From PALSA-1006 sp964532405 (GTDB lineage: Bacteria; Pseudomonadota; Gammaproteobacteria; Burkholderiales; Gallionellaceae), in contig CAZHIC010000013.1 in NCBI GenBank assembly GCA_964532405.1, positions 1-62,316 of the forward strand: a DNA stretch of 62,316 nt, written 5' to 3'. Shown piece after piece: positions 7,685 to 15,405 of this stretch; position 1 is the stretch's first letter; each line of letters begins with the position of its first letter. The position numbers and the translations under genes are program-made. The notes below the pieces were generated by a model, which did no database searches, was not told where the DNA came from, and saw only the letters and a program-made list of their open reading frames with translations.

Positions 7685-8158
7685 ATGCGTTTAACTACTA
7701 AAGGACGGTTCGCTGTGACGGCGATGCTTGATTTGGCAATACGGGGCGGGCGCGGGCCCATCACCTTGTCTGCTATCAGTGAGCGGCAGAAAATTTCGCT
7801 GTCTTATTTGGAGCAACTGTTCGGCAAATTGCGCAAGAACAACGTGGTGGCCAGCGTGCGCGGCCCGGGTGGCGGGTATTGCTTGGCGCGCCCGGCAAAC
7901 AAAATATCTATCGTGGATATCGTCATTGCGGTGGATGAGCCTTTGGACGCCACCAATTGCGGCACGACAGGCAATTGCAATGACGGCAAGCCTTGTATGA
8001 CGCATGACCTGTGGAGCGGGCTGAACGATAAAATACACGCTTACCTCGCCAGTGTGAGCTTGCAGCAATTGGTGGACGGTCAAGCAAAGAGTCATGCCGA
8101 GACCGTGCCGATTGTGTTGATCAAAAATGCGGGAAAATCCGCGCATGTGCCAGTTTAA
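7685..8158 (+). CDS. iscR: Iron-sulfur cluster regulator IscR
   Basis: An Rrf2-family repressor of 157 residues. The N-terminal winged helix (MRLTTKGRFAVTAMLDLA, LSYLEQLFGKLR, VRGPGGGYCLAR) is intact. The [2Fe-2S] ligands are present as Cys92-x5-Cys98-x5-Cys104 with His107. Holo-IscR represses its own operon and releases it when Fe-S demand is high. The start has an AAGAGGT Shine-Dalgarno. A matching operator lies ~70 bp upstream. Next gene: iscS, 15 bp away. Confidence 0.96.
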   Translation: MRLTTKGRFAVTAMLDLAIRGGRGPITLSAISERQKISLSYLEQLFGKLRKNNVVASVRGPGGGYCLARPANKISIVDIVIAVDEPLDATNCGTTGNCNDGKPCMTHDLWSGLNDKIHAYLASVSLQQLVDGQAKSHAETVPIVLIKNAGKSAHVPV

Positions 8159-8173
8159 TTACTAGCGGTTTTC

Positions 8174-9391
8174 ATGACCTTGCATTTCCCTCTTTATCTG
8201 GATTACTCGGCGACTACGCCGGTCGATCCGCGCGTGGCCGAGGAGATGATCCCCTATCTGACCGAAAAGTTCGGCAATCCGGCCTCGCGTTCACATCCTT
8301 TCGGTTGGACGGCGGACGAGGCGGTGGAACGCGCGCGCGGCCAAGTGGCGGCACTGGTGAATGCCGATCCAAAAGAGATCGTGTGGACGTCCGGCGCGAC
8401 CGAATCGAACAATCTAGCCTTGAAAGGCGCGGCGCATTTCTATGCCGACAAAGGCAAGCACATCGTTACTGTGCAAACCGAACATAAAGCCATACTCGAC
8501 ACCGTGCGCGAACTGGAACGGCAAGGTTTTTCTGCCACTTATCTGGCTCCTGAAGCGAACGGGCTGCTGGATTTGGAAAAGCTCAAAGCCGCGTTGCGTC
8601 CCGATACCAGCATTGTTTCGGTGATGTATGTGAACAACGAGATCGGCGTGATTCAGGACATCGCGGCCATCGGTGAAATCTGCCGCGAACGCGGCATCCT
8701 GTTCCATGTCGATGCGGCGCAGGCGACCGGAAAAGTCGTGATCGATTTGCAGAAGCTGAAGGTCGACCTGATGTCGTTTTCCGCGCACAAGACCTATGGC
8801 CCCAAAGGTATTGGCGCGCTGTACGTGCGGCGCAAACCGCGTGTGCGTCTGGAAGCTCAGATGCACGGCGGCGGACACGAGCGCGGCTTCCGCTCCGGTA
8901 CGCTGGCACCGCACCAGATCGTCGGTATGGGCGAGGCGTTCCGCATCGCACAGGAAGAGATGGCGGGCGAGAACGCGCGCATCCGACTGTTGCGCGACCG
9001 TTTATGGAAAGGCTTTTCCGATATGGAAGAGGTGTATCTGAACGGCGACATGGAGCAGCGCGTGCCGCACAACCTGAACGTGAGTTTCAACTTTGTTGAA
9101 GGTGAATCGCTCATCATGGCGCTGAAAGACATCGCGGTATCCAGCGGCTCGGCTTGTACCTCGGCCAGCTTGGAGCCGTCGTATGTATTGCGCGCGCTGG
9201 GATGCAGCGACGAGTTGGCACACAGCTCGATCCGTTTTACTATCGGGCGTTTTACCACGGACGAAGAAGTGGACTACACCGTGAAACTGCTGCACGAGAA
9301 AATCGGAAAACTGCGCGAGGACGACCATCATCGCGGCGGCGAAAAAGTGCTGGAAGCGATACAGGCGGCGTGGATAGACAAGGCGGAGTAA
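8174..9391 (+). CDS. iscS: Cysteine desulfurase IscS
   Basis: A PLP enzyme of 405 residues that removes sulfur from cysteine and passes it to Fe-S scaffold proteins and tRNA thiolation. The sequence shows YLDYSATTPVD at the start, SGATESNNLALKG, the PLP lysine in FSAHKTYGPKG and the mobile persulfide loop SSGSACTSASLEPSYVL with the active cysteine. It is full length. The expected iscU-iscA-hscBA-fdx genes do not follow; dsbB comes next after a repeat. Confidence 0.96.
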   Translation: MTLHFPLYLDYSATTPVDPRVAEEMIPYLTEKFGNPASRSHPFGWTADEAVERARGQVAALVNADPKEIVWTSGATESNNLALKGAAHFYADKGKHIVTVQTEHKAILDTVRELERQGFSATYLAPEANGLLDLEKLKAALRPDTSIVSVMYVNNEIGVIQDIAAIGEICRERGILFHVDAAQATGKVVIDLQKLKVDLMSFSAHKTYGPKGIGALYVRRKPRVRLEAQMHGGGHERGFRSGTLAPHQIVGMGEAFRIAQEEMAGENARIRLLRDRLWKGFSDMEEVYLNGDMEQRVPHNLNVSFNFVEGESLIMALKDIAVSSGSACTSASLEPSYVLRALGCSDELAHSSIRFTIGRFTTDEEVDYTVKLLHEKIGKLREDDHHRGGEKVLEAIQAAWIDKAE

Positions 9392-9399
9392 TGTTTCCG

Positions 9400-9459
9400 T
9401 GTAGGAGTGAGCCCTGCTCGCGAATGGAAAACTCAATCGCCCGCTGGCGTGTTCCTACA
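9400..9459. repeat. TGTAGGAG...TTCCTACA REP-like repeat
   Basis: TGTAGGA (9400-9406) pairs with TCCTACA (9453-9459), with GAGCCCTGCTCGCGAA next to the left arm. It belongs to the GTAGGAGCGAG-CTCGCTCCTAC type of intergenic palindromes; a compact copy lies at 24922-24950. It sits after iscS and may act as a transcript end. Confidence 0.55.
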
Positions 9460-9509
9460 GTTTAGGAATAGCCCAATGAGCACCTGTTCTATTTTGGCTT
9501 GGAGTTCCA

Positions 9510-10025
9510 ATGAATAAATTACTAGAGCTATGGCGCACCACCTCATCCCGCTGGTTATATCTGGCGGGAGCAATCGTCGTTGGCGTGATGTTCGCGTCGG
9601 CTCTCTATCTGCAATATGCCCTGCGTCAAGAGCCCTGCCCGCTGTGCATGATCCAGCGCGTGATTTTCATCGTCATCGGCATCGCCTTCTTTATCGCCGC
9701 ACTGCATAATCCCAAGCGCATCGCCGCACGCGTGTATGGCGGACTCATCGCATTGCTGGCTCTGAGCGGCGTAGCGGTGGCGGGGCGCCACATCTGGATT
9801 CAACATCTGCCCAAAGACCAAGTGCCCGGCTGCGGCCCCGGCTTGGATTTCATGCTGAAGAATTTTCCGATGTCGGACGTGTGGCAAGAGTTGATGCACG
9901 GTTCCGGCGAATGCGCGGAAAAAGGTTGGACTTTCCTTACGCTCGGCATCCCCGAGTGGTCGCTGGTGAGCTATGTGCTGCTCGGGGCATGGGCGCTGAT
10001 GGTGGCGTTGCGCAAGGCGAACTGA
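9510..10025 (+). CDS. dsbB: Disulfide bond formation protein DsbB
   Basis: An inner-membrane protein of 171 residues with four predicted membrane helices. It reoxidises DsbA and passes electrons to quinone. The first periplasmic loop has the redox pair CPLC (EPCPLCMIQRV). The second loop has the cysteines in VPGCGPG and GSGECAE. Family length and topology are normal. It follows iscS after a 118-bp gap holding a palindromic repeat, so it probably has its own expression signals. Confidence 0.94.
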   Translation: MNKLLELWRTTSSRWLYLAGAIVVGVMFASALYLQYALRQEPCPLCMIQRVIFIVIGIAFFIAALHNPKRIAARVYGGLIALLALSGVAVAGRHIWIQHLPKDQVPGCGPGLDFMLKNFPMSDVWQELMHGSGECAEKGWTFLTLGIPEWSLVSYVLLGAWALMVALRKAN

Positions 10026-10078
10026 TTCGTGGGGCAAGCAGGAAATGATTGTTGATGCTTTGCCCGGAACGTTTGGAA

Positions 10079-10414
10079 CTAAGCGACCGTATTAATTCGT
10101 TTATAAAACTGTTCGTCTATTTTTCGCTCTTCTGCAAGAACTCTGGCATCTTCCCGCGCATTGGAAGCCATTTTTTCCTGCGCCATCTGGTCGGAACGAT
10201 TTAATGCGCTTATCCGCCCGATGTGTTCCTGAGAATACTTTTGCTCGGATTCCGCGCGTTGGAGATTCTGCGCGTCGGCGGATATAGTAACCACGGCAGA
10301 TTCGCTCCGGTCTTCACGCGGACGTTCTTTGTGCACAGCATGAGTTGGAGCAGTGCTGGTGGTGCGGGTGGCGGATGATGGCTGATTGGCGGTGCTAATG
10401 TTGGAAATTGCCAT
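10079..10414 (-). CDS. Small hydrophilic protein, unknown function
   Basis: The 111 residues starting MAISNIST contain a low-complexity Ser/Thr-rich N-terminus, a segment VVTISADAQNLQRAE, and a charged, probably helical C-terminal half. No family was recognised; the ISADAQNLQ stretch resembles short motifs in flagellar accessory proteins, but that is weak. The start is set by GGAG seven bases upstream; a longer frame begins at 10450 without a better signal. It is convergent with dsbB. Confidence 0.55.
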   Translation of the reverse strand: MAISNISTANQPSSATRTTSTAPTHAVHKERPREDRSESAVVTISADAQNLQRAESEQKYSQEHIGRISALNRSDQMAQEKMASNAREDARVLAEERKIDEQFYKRINTVA

Positions 10415-10555
10415 GATGTTCTCCGAAAAAAGTGACCCAGAAAAAAACACATCCAGATAACGTCGTCGGCTTAAATTCTATCAAAATGTTTCGTTTGTGT
10501 CAGCGGCAATATTCTCTATATTGCGCGCGGAAAAACATCACTTTGCGAGAGTCTT

Positions 10556-10577
10556 TGTGCCCCCTGAAATGGGGGCA
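10556..10577 (-). terminator. Hairpin downstream of the DUF1622 gene
   Basis: TGCCCCC / GGGGGCA form a perfect 7-bp stem around a 6-base loop about 40 bp beyond the stop of the gene at 10618-10968. There is no clear T-run, so rho-independent termination is uncertain. Confidence 0.4.
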
Positions 10578-10617
10578 ATTCCATTGTTCAACTACGTTTG
10601 CGGAAAACGAAAGCCCG

Positions 10618-10968
10618 TTATTCGGCAGCAGATTTTTTCTCGATCTCTTTGGCCAGAAAATAGGCCATGACGGTACGGATCACCACGATGCCGCCCAGCA
10701 CGAGCAGCGTGTCCTTGCTGGGTACGACGATGGTGCCGATGATGTCTCCGGCCAGAAAGAAGTCCAGCCCCAGAGCCATCTTCTCGCCGATGGCAATGCG
10801 GATGTCGCTGAGGGCGCCGTGCAGCGGTTGCCGGTTAAGCGATCGCCATGCGCGCTGTGCGAGCATGGCAAGGCCTTGCAGGGTTCCCCACAGCACGACG
10901 GCGGTGCCGAGTAGTTCGGTAAAGGGAACGACGTAGGCGATAAATTCAATCAAAAATTCGTGCATCAT
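10618..10968 (-). CDS. DUF1622 family membrane protein
   Basis: A small integral membrane protein of 116 residues with three predicted helices. The segment KMALGLDFFLAGDIIGTIVVPS followed by VLGGIVVIRTVMAYFLAKEIE is the DUF1622 hallmark. The function of the family is unknown. It lies 12 bases after the valS stop on the same strand and may be the last gene of the holC-valS transcript. Confidence 0.82.
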   Translation of the reverse strand: MMHEFLIEFIAYVVPFTELLGTAVVLWGTLQGLAMLAQRAWRSLNRQPLHGALSDIRIAIGEKMALGLDFFLAGDIIGTIVVPSKDTLLVLGGIVVIRTVMAYFLAKEIEKKSAAE

Positions 10969-10980
10969 CGCCCTGTTCCC

Positions 10981-13797
10981 TTAGTTGAGTTTGGTGCGCT
11001 GAGTTTGCAACTGGGTCAATGTCGAGCTGAAATCTCCCAGACGTTTCTTTTCCTGTTCCACCACGGCGGCAGGTGCGCGTGCGACAAAGCTCTCGGTGTT
11101 CAATTTGCCTTGAGCTTTGGCGATCTCAGCGGACAGGCGGGCGATTTCTTTATCCAAACGCTCGCGTTCGGCGGCGACATCGATCTCCACCTTCAGCATG
11201 AGTTTGAAGTTGCCCACGATAGCCACGGCAGCATCGGTATCCGGCAGCACATCGAGCACATTCACCTCGCTCAATTTGACCAATGCTTGCAGGTAGGGCG
11301 CGAAAGTATTCAGTGTCTCGGCATCGCCCGAAGCGAGCAGCGGCACACGCAGTGCGGGAGACAGATTCATTTCGCTGCGCAGCTTGCGGCAAGCGTTGAC
11401 CATCTCCTGCAGCAAGCCGATTTTTGCTACGGCTGCGGATGAGATCAGCGCGGCATTGGCCTTGGGGTAGGCTTGCAGCATGATGGAGTCAATCTGCGTG
11501 CCGCACAATGGCGCGACCTTTTGCCACAACTCTTCCGTGATGAACGGGATGATCGGATGCGCCAGACGCAGGATGGCTTCCAGCACGCGCACCAGCGTGC
11601 GGCGCGTTGCGCGTTGCTGGGCTTCATTGCCATTGGCTATCTGCACTTTGGCCAGTTCCACGTACCAGTCGCAATAGGTGTCCCACACCAGTTCGTACAG
11701 GGTGCGCGCGGCAAAATCGAAACGATATTCGTCGAAGTGGGTGGCCATTTCGGTCTCGGCTTTTTGCAGCAGGCTGAACATCCATTGGTCGGCAGCGGAG
11801 TATTCGCGCGGTTGCGAATTGTCCAAGCCGACATCCTGTCCTTCGCAATTCATCAATACAAAGCGCGTGGCATTCCACAGCTTGTTGCAGAAGTTGCGAT
11901 AGCCTTCGCAGCGCTGCATGTCGAACTTGATGTCGCGTCCGGGCGAAGCGAGCGAGGCGAAAGTGAACCTTAAAGCATCCGTTCCGAACGCCGGGATACC
12001 TTCCGGGAATTCCTTGCGTGTGCGCTTTTCGATCTGTTCCGCTTGTTTGGGATTCATCAACCCGGTGGTGCGTTTCTTCACCAAGTCTTCGATGCCGATA
12101 CCGTCGATGAGGTCGATGGGGTCGAGCACGTTGCCCTTGGACTTGCTCATCTTCTGGCCTTCCGCATCGCGGATCAGACCGTGCACGTACACATCCTTGA
12201 ACGGAATTTTTCCGGTGAGGTGCTTGGTCATCATCACCATGCGCGCCACCCAGAAGAAGATGATGTCGAAGCCGGTGACCAGCACGGAAGACGGCAGAAA
12301 TTCTTTCACAAAAGGATTCTGATCTTGGAATGCTTTTCCTTCTTCCCAGTCCAGCGTGGAGAACGGCCACAGCGCGGAGGAGAACCAGGTGTCGAGCACA
12401 TCGTTGTCGCGGGCTAGCTGTCCGGCGTAGCCCGCTTTGTCCGCCAAGTGGCGCGCTTCGGCTTCATCGCGCGCGACAAACACTTCGCCATTCACGCCGT
12501 ACCACGCGGGAATCTGATGCCCCCACCACAGTTGGCGCGAGATGCACCAGTCCTGAATGTTGTTCAGCCACTGGTTGTAGGTGTTCACCCAGTTCTCCGG
12601 GTGGAACTTGATCTCGCCCGATGCGACGCATTCCAGCGCCTGCTCGGTGATGCTCTTGCCGTCGTCGCCCGGTTTGCTCATGGCGACGAACCACTGGTCG
12701 GTCAGCATCGGCTCGATCACCACGTTGGTGCGGTCACCGCGCGGCACTTTGAGTTTGTGCTTCTCGGCTTTTTCAAATACGCCTGTGGCTTCAAGATCGG
12801 CAACAATTATTTTGCGAGCTTCAAAGCGGTCGAGGCCGCGATATTTTTCCGGCGCGTGTTCGTTGATTTTCGCGTCCAGCGTGAGGATGGAGATCATCGG
12901 AAGCGCATGGCGCTGTCCCACCGCATAGTCGTTGAAGTCGTGCGCGGGTGTGACCTTCACGCAACCCGTGCCGAATTCTTTATCCACATAGTCGTCGGCG
13001 ATGATGGGGATGGTGCGGTTGCATAGCGGCAGTGTGACTTGCTTGCCGATCAGATGTTTGTAGCGCTCGTCTTCGGGATGCACCATCACGGCGACGTCGC
13101 CCAGCATGGTCTCGGGGCGAGTAGTCGCAACGGTGAGGTGAGTCAGTCCCAGCACACCATCCTTCTCGACCAGCGGATAGTGGATGTGATACATGAAGCC
13201 GTCTTCTTCTTCTTGTACCACTTCCAAATCGGACACGGCGGTGTGCAGTTTCGGGTCCCAGTTCACCAGGCGCTTGCCGCGATAGATCAGGCCTTCGTTG
13301 AACAGGCGCACGAAGGTCTCGGTGACCGAGCGCGACAGGCCTTCGTCCATGGTGAAGCGTTCGCGCGACCAGTCGGGCGAGGTGCCGAGGCGGCGCATTT
13401 GCTGGGTGATGGTGTTGCCGGAATATTCTTTCCACTCCCACACTTTTTCGATGAACTTCTCGCGGCCCAGATCGTGGCGCGAAATACCTTGTGCATCGAG
13501 CTGGCGCTCCACCACGATTTGTGTGGCGATGCCTGCATGGTCGGTGCCCGGCTGCCACAGCGTGTTGTCGCCGCGCATACGGTGGTAGCGCGTCAGCGCA
13601 TCCATCAGCGTCTGGTTGAAGCCGTGCCCCATGTGCAGCGTGCCGGTGACGTTGGGCGGCGGCAGCTGGATGCAGAAAGATTCGGTTTTGTTCGGGTCGA
13701 TTTCGGCCTTGAAGTAGCCGGAGGATTCCCACTTGTCATACCAATAGGCTTCGGTGGTTTTGGGTTCAAAACTTTTTGCGAGTTCGTTGGTGTTCAT
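10981..13797 (-). CDS. valS: Valyl-tRNA synthetase
   Basis: A class I aminoacyl-tRNA synthetase charging tRNA-Val. With the start at 13797 (MNTNELAKSFEP) the protein has 938 residues, the normal size. The HIGH motif is HMGH in PPPNVTGTLHMGHGF, the KMSKS motif is in GQKMSKSKGNVLDP, and the C-terminal coiled-coil arm (LDKEIARLSAEIAKAQ) is present. The frame stays open upstream for 156 codons to an ATG at 14265, three bases after the holC stop, and no strong Shine-Dalgarno precedes 13797. An N-terminally extended product is therefore possible. Confidence 0.95.
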   Translation of the reverse strand: MNTNELAKSFEPKTTEAYWYDKWESSGYFKAEIDPNKTESFCIQLPPPNVTGTLHMGHGFNQTLMDALTRYHRMRGDNTLWQPGTDHAGIATQIVVERQLDAQGISRHDLGREKFIEKVWEWKEYSGNTITQQMRRLGTSPDWSRERFTMDEGLSRSVTETFVRLFNEGLIYRGKRLVNWDPKLHTAVSDLEVVQEEEDGFMYHIHYPLVEKDGVLGLTHLTVATTRPETMLGDVAVMVHPEDERYKHLIGKQVTLPLCNRTIPIIADDYVDKEFGTGCVKVTPAHDFNDYAVGQRHALPMISILTLDAKINEHAPEKYRGLDRFEARKIIVADLEATGVFEKAEKHKLKVPRGDRTNVVIEPMLTDQWFVAMSKPGDDGKSITEQALECVASGEIKFHPENWVNTYNQWLNNIQDWCISRQLWWGHQIPAWYGVNGEVFVARDEAEARHLADKAGYAGQLARDNDVLDTWFSSALWPFSTLDWEEGKAFQDQNPFVKEFLPSSVLVTGFDIIFFWVARMVMMTKHLTGKIPFKDVYVHGLIRDAEGQKMSKSKGNVLDPIDLIDGIGIEDLVKKRTTGLMNPKQAEQIEKRTRKEFPEGIPAFGTDALRFTFASLASPGRDIKFDMQRCEGYRNFCNKLWNATRFVLMNCEGQDVGLDNSQPREYSAADQWMFSLLQKAETEMATHFDEYRFDFAARTLYELVWDTYCDWYVELAKVQIANGNEAQQRATRRTLVRVLEAILRLAHPIIPFITEELWQKVAPLCGTQIDSIMLQAYPKANAALISSAAVAKIGLLQEMVNACRKLRSEMNLSPALRVPLLASGDAETLNTFAPYLQALVKLSEVNVLDVLPDTDAAVAIVGNFKLMLKVEIDVAAERERLDKEIARLSAEIAKAQGKLNTESFVARAPAAVVEQEKKRLGDFSSTLTQLQTQRTKLN

Positions 13798-14265
13798 ACT
13801 TTTACTATTTGGTTGAGGTGCTGCGGACGAGCCTGTCTTGAGCCCTTCGGCTCGGCTCAGGACAGGCTGGTCGAAGGAGGGCGGGATTATACCTAATCCA
13901 TGGGTGTCCGCCGATGGCGGAGTGTCTGCGGATTCCATGAGTTGAGTGCGGATCAATTCCGGCAGAGCTTGTTTAAGTTCCGGCCAGTCTGCATCAGTGT
14001 GAGAGTCATAATTTTTGAATAACCAAGTCTCGATGCGAGCGATGAGGGCATCGGAAAAGTCCTCGCATTGCGTTGATGACAAGGTGAGCGGTGTTTGAAG
14101 AAACGGTTCGCTAGTCGCAATGGCTGCGGTTAATAGCGGAAGCGATTCATCTTTAACGATCACTTCTTCCGTCAAGACGGGTATGTCGAGCGGCGCGCCA
14201 CCCACGACTTCGGTCAGCACGGGAATTCGGCCTGCATGGACGTTAGCGCCCTTCCGCTTAAACAT
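13798..14265 (-). CDS. Small ORF between holC and valS, open into valS
   Basis: This frame begins MFKRKGANVHAGRIPVLTEVV and contains DIPVLTEEV and DADWPELKQALPELI. It resembles the small acidic proteins (DUF2486-like, from memory) often found between holC and valS in betaproteobacteria. It has no stop codon: the frame runs through a palindromic repeat (13830-13868) into valS. Either the original stop was lost when the repeat inserted, or a genuine fusion is made. Its start is three bases from the holC stop. Confidence 0.5.
13830..13868. repeat. RPEPVEG-type palindromic repeat in the valS leader
   Basis: AGCCTGTCTTGAGCC pairs with GGCTCAGGACAGGCT around a short TTCGG-containing loop, followed by GGTCGAAGG. 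The same GAGCCTGTC/CGAAGG words occur in mutS (3246-3270) and the eamA leader (27331-27402). Confidence 0.7.
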
Positions 14266-14268
14266 CGC

Positions 14269-14697
14269 TCACGCCCCTTGCTTTTGACGCAAATCGAAGT
14301 GGCGCATCTCGTAACCGCGATCGCGGTAGTAGCCGTAGCGCTCGCGCCCCAGCTTGGCATCCGCATCGTCCGAACCGACGATCTCGATGACGCGCTCGAA
14401 GCGGCTGAAGAACGGCAGGCACACGTTGTGCAGGCTGATGAGCAATTCGGAATGGGGGAATGTCTCGTCGTGTCCGATGACAACGGGCATCGTGGCAGCC
14501 TCCGCATCATGGCTGCGGCAGTGCGGCATGAAAGCGGTAGCGGGGAAATGCCACAGCAGCTTGTCCAGCCTGTCGGCAGCGGCTTCGTCCGGTACATGCA
14601 GCAACACGCGCAGGCCGTTCTGCATGGCTTTCTGGCTCAGTTGGCAGGCGGTGCGCAGCTTGTCTTCACTGCCGGTATAGAAATCGACTTTGGTCAT
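14269..14697 (-). CDS. holC: DNA polymerase III chi subunit
   Basis: The 142 residues begin TKVDFYTGSEDKLRTACQLSQKA and contain HVPDEAAADRLDKLLW and FSRFERVIEIV, typical of HolC. Chi links the clamp loader to single-strand binding protein at the replication fork. It precedes valS as usual. pepA, commonly its upstream neighbour, is here about 14 kb away. Confidence 0.92.
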   Translation of the reverse strand: MTKVDFYTGSEDKLRTACQLSQKAMQNGLRVLLHVPDEAAADRLDKLLWHFPATAFMPHCRSHDAEAATMPVVIGHDETFPHSELLISLHNVCLPFFSRFERVIEIVGSDDADAKLGRERYGYYRDRGYEMRHFDLRQKQGA

Positions 14698-14720
14698 TGG
14701 GGTTGTTGAGCTACGGATGT

Positions 14721-14924
14721 TTATTGAATAGCCTCGTAGTTGAGAGAGGCCAGAATGTCAGCCTCTTCGAGGAAAGGATAGTCGTCCAGAATCTCTTGAT
14801 GCGAAGCCCCCGCGCCCAACAGGCCGAGAATATCGGAGACGCGTATACGCAAACCTCGAATACAAGGACGCCCCCCGCATTGACCGGGTTCGATGGTAAT
14901 TAGATCAAGCAATTTTGTATTCAA
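14721..14924 (-). CDS. DUF433 antitoxin-like protein (orphan)
   Basis: The 67 residues carry the DUF433 signature ITIEPGQCGGRPCIRGLRIRVSDIL followed by GASHQEILDDYPFLEEADI. DUF433 proteins are usually antitoxins of PIN-like (DUF5615) toxins, and the fold contains a helix-turn-helix. The start is taken as TTG at 14924, with GGGAG six bases upstream; the frame extends to an ATG at 14960. No DUF5615 partner follows: holC is next. It marks the edge of the accessory region. Confidence 0.72.
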   Translation of the reverse strand: MNTKLLDLITIEPGQCGGRPCIRGLRIRVSDILGLLGAGASHQEILDDYPFLEEADILASLNYEAIQ

Positions 14925-14960
14925 GGTGGTCTCCCAACAAAAAATTTTGTCACGGGGCAA

Positions 14961-15405
14961 GTATGCCGTTCACTAGATTTCAAAGCAAGAATAACGCTGA
15001 TCATCAATGTGTCGTTATTTTTTGACGCAGGTGGAAAGGCGGTTGATAGTTGATAAAAGGCGGCGCGATTATAGCAAAGGGAGACAATCCGCTATTGGCT
15101 AACACTAATGCGGAGTTGTCACTAGCAAAGGCTGATTGTGAGCCAGCTTTATGACATCGAGCTTGATGCTACACGTTCCGCACCGTGGTCGAAGCTGTCG
15201 CACAAAATTAACTAATGCTCTCGGGCAGTCATCGGCCCACACCGGCCATACACCCCTGCGGTTAGCTTGCTCCAAAGCAGTCATACATCGATATCAATTG
15301 CAATTAATCTTCAAACATAGTGTGTGGCCTTACTGAGCGGCTACCCTACAAAAAAATCCGAGCAATTATTTGAAATTGCTTTCCTACAAATGGCCCCACC
15401 AAAAT
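14961..15405. other. Intergenic stretch without a supported gene
   Basis: About 445 bp between the DUF433 gene and the end of the zinc-ribbon membrane protein gene. It has mixed composition, short AT-rich tracts and no convincing ORF, RNA gene or clear repeat. It may contain the promoter of the DUF433-holC-valS transcript and the junction of the accessory island. Confidence 0.5.

Noticed and set aside
15097..15268. GGCTAAC...GGTTAGC as an attC site
   Set aside because: The core boxes are far apart (about 165 bp), there are no paired L boxes, and no cassette gene is adjacent.
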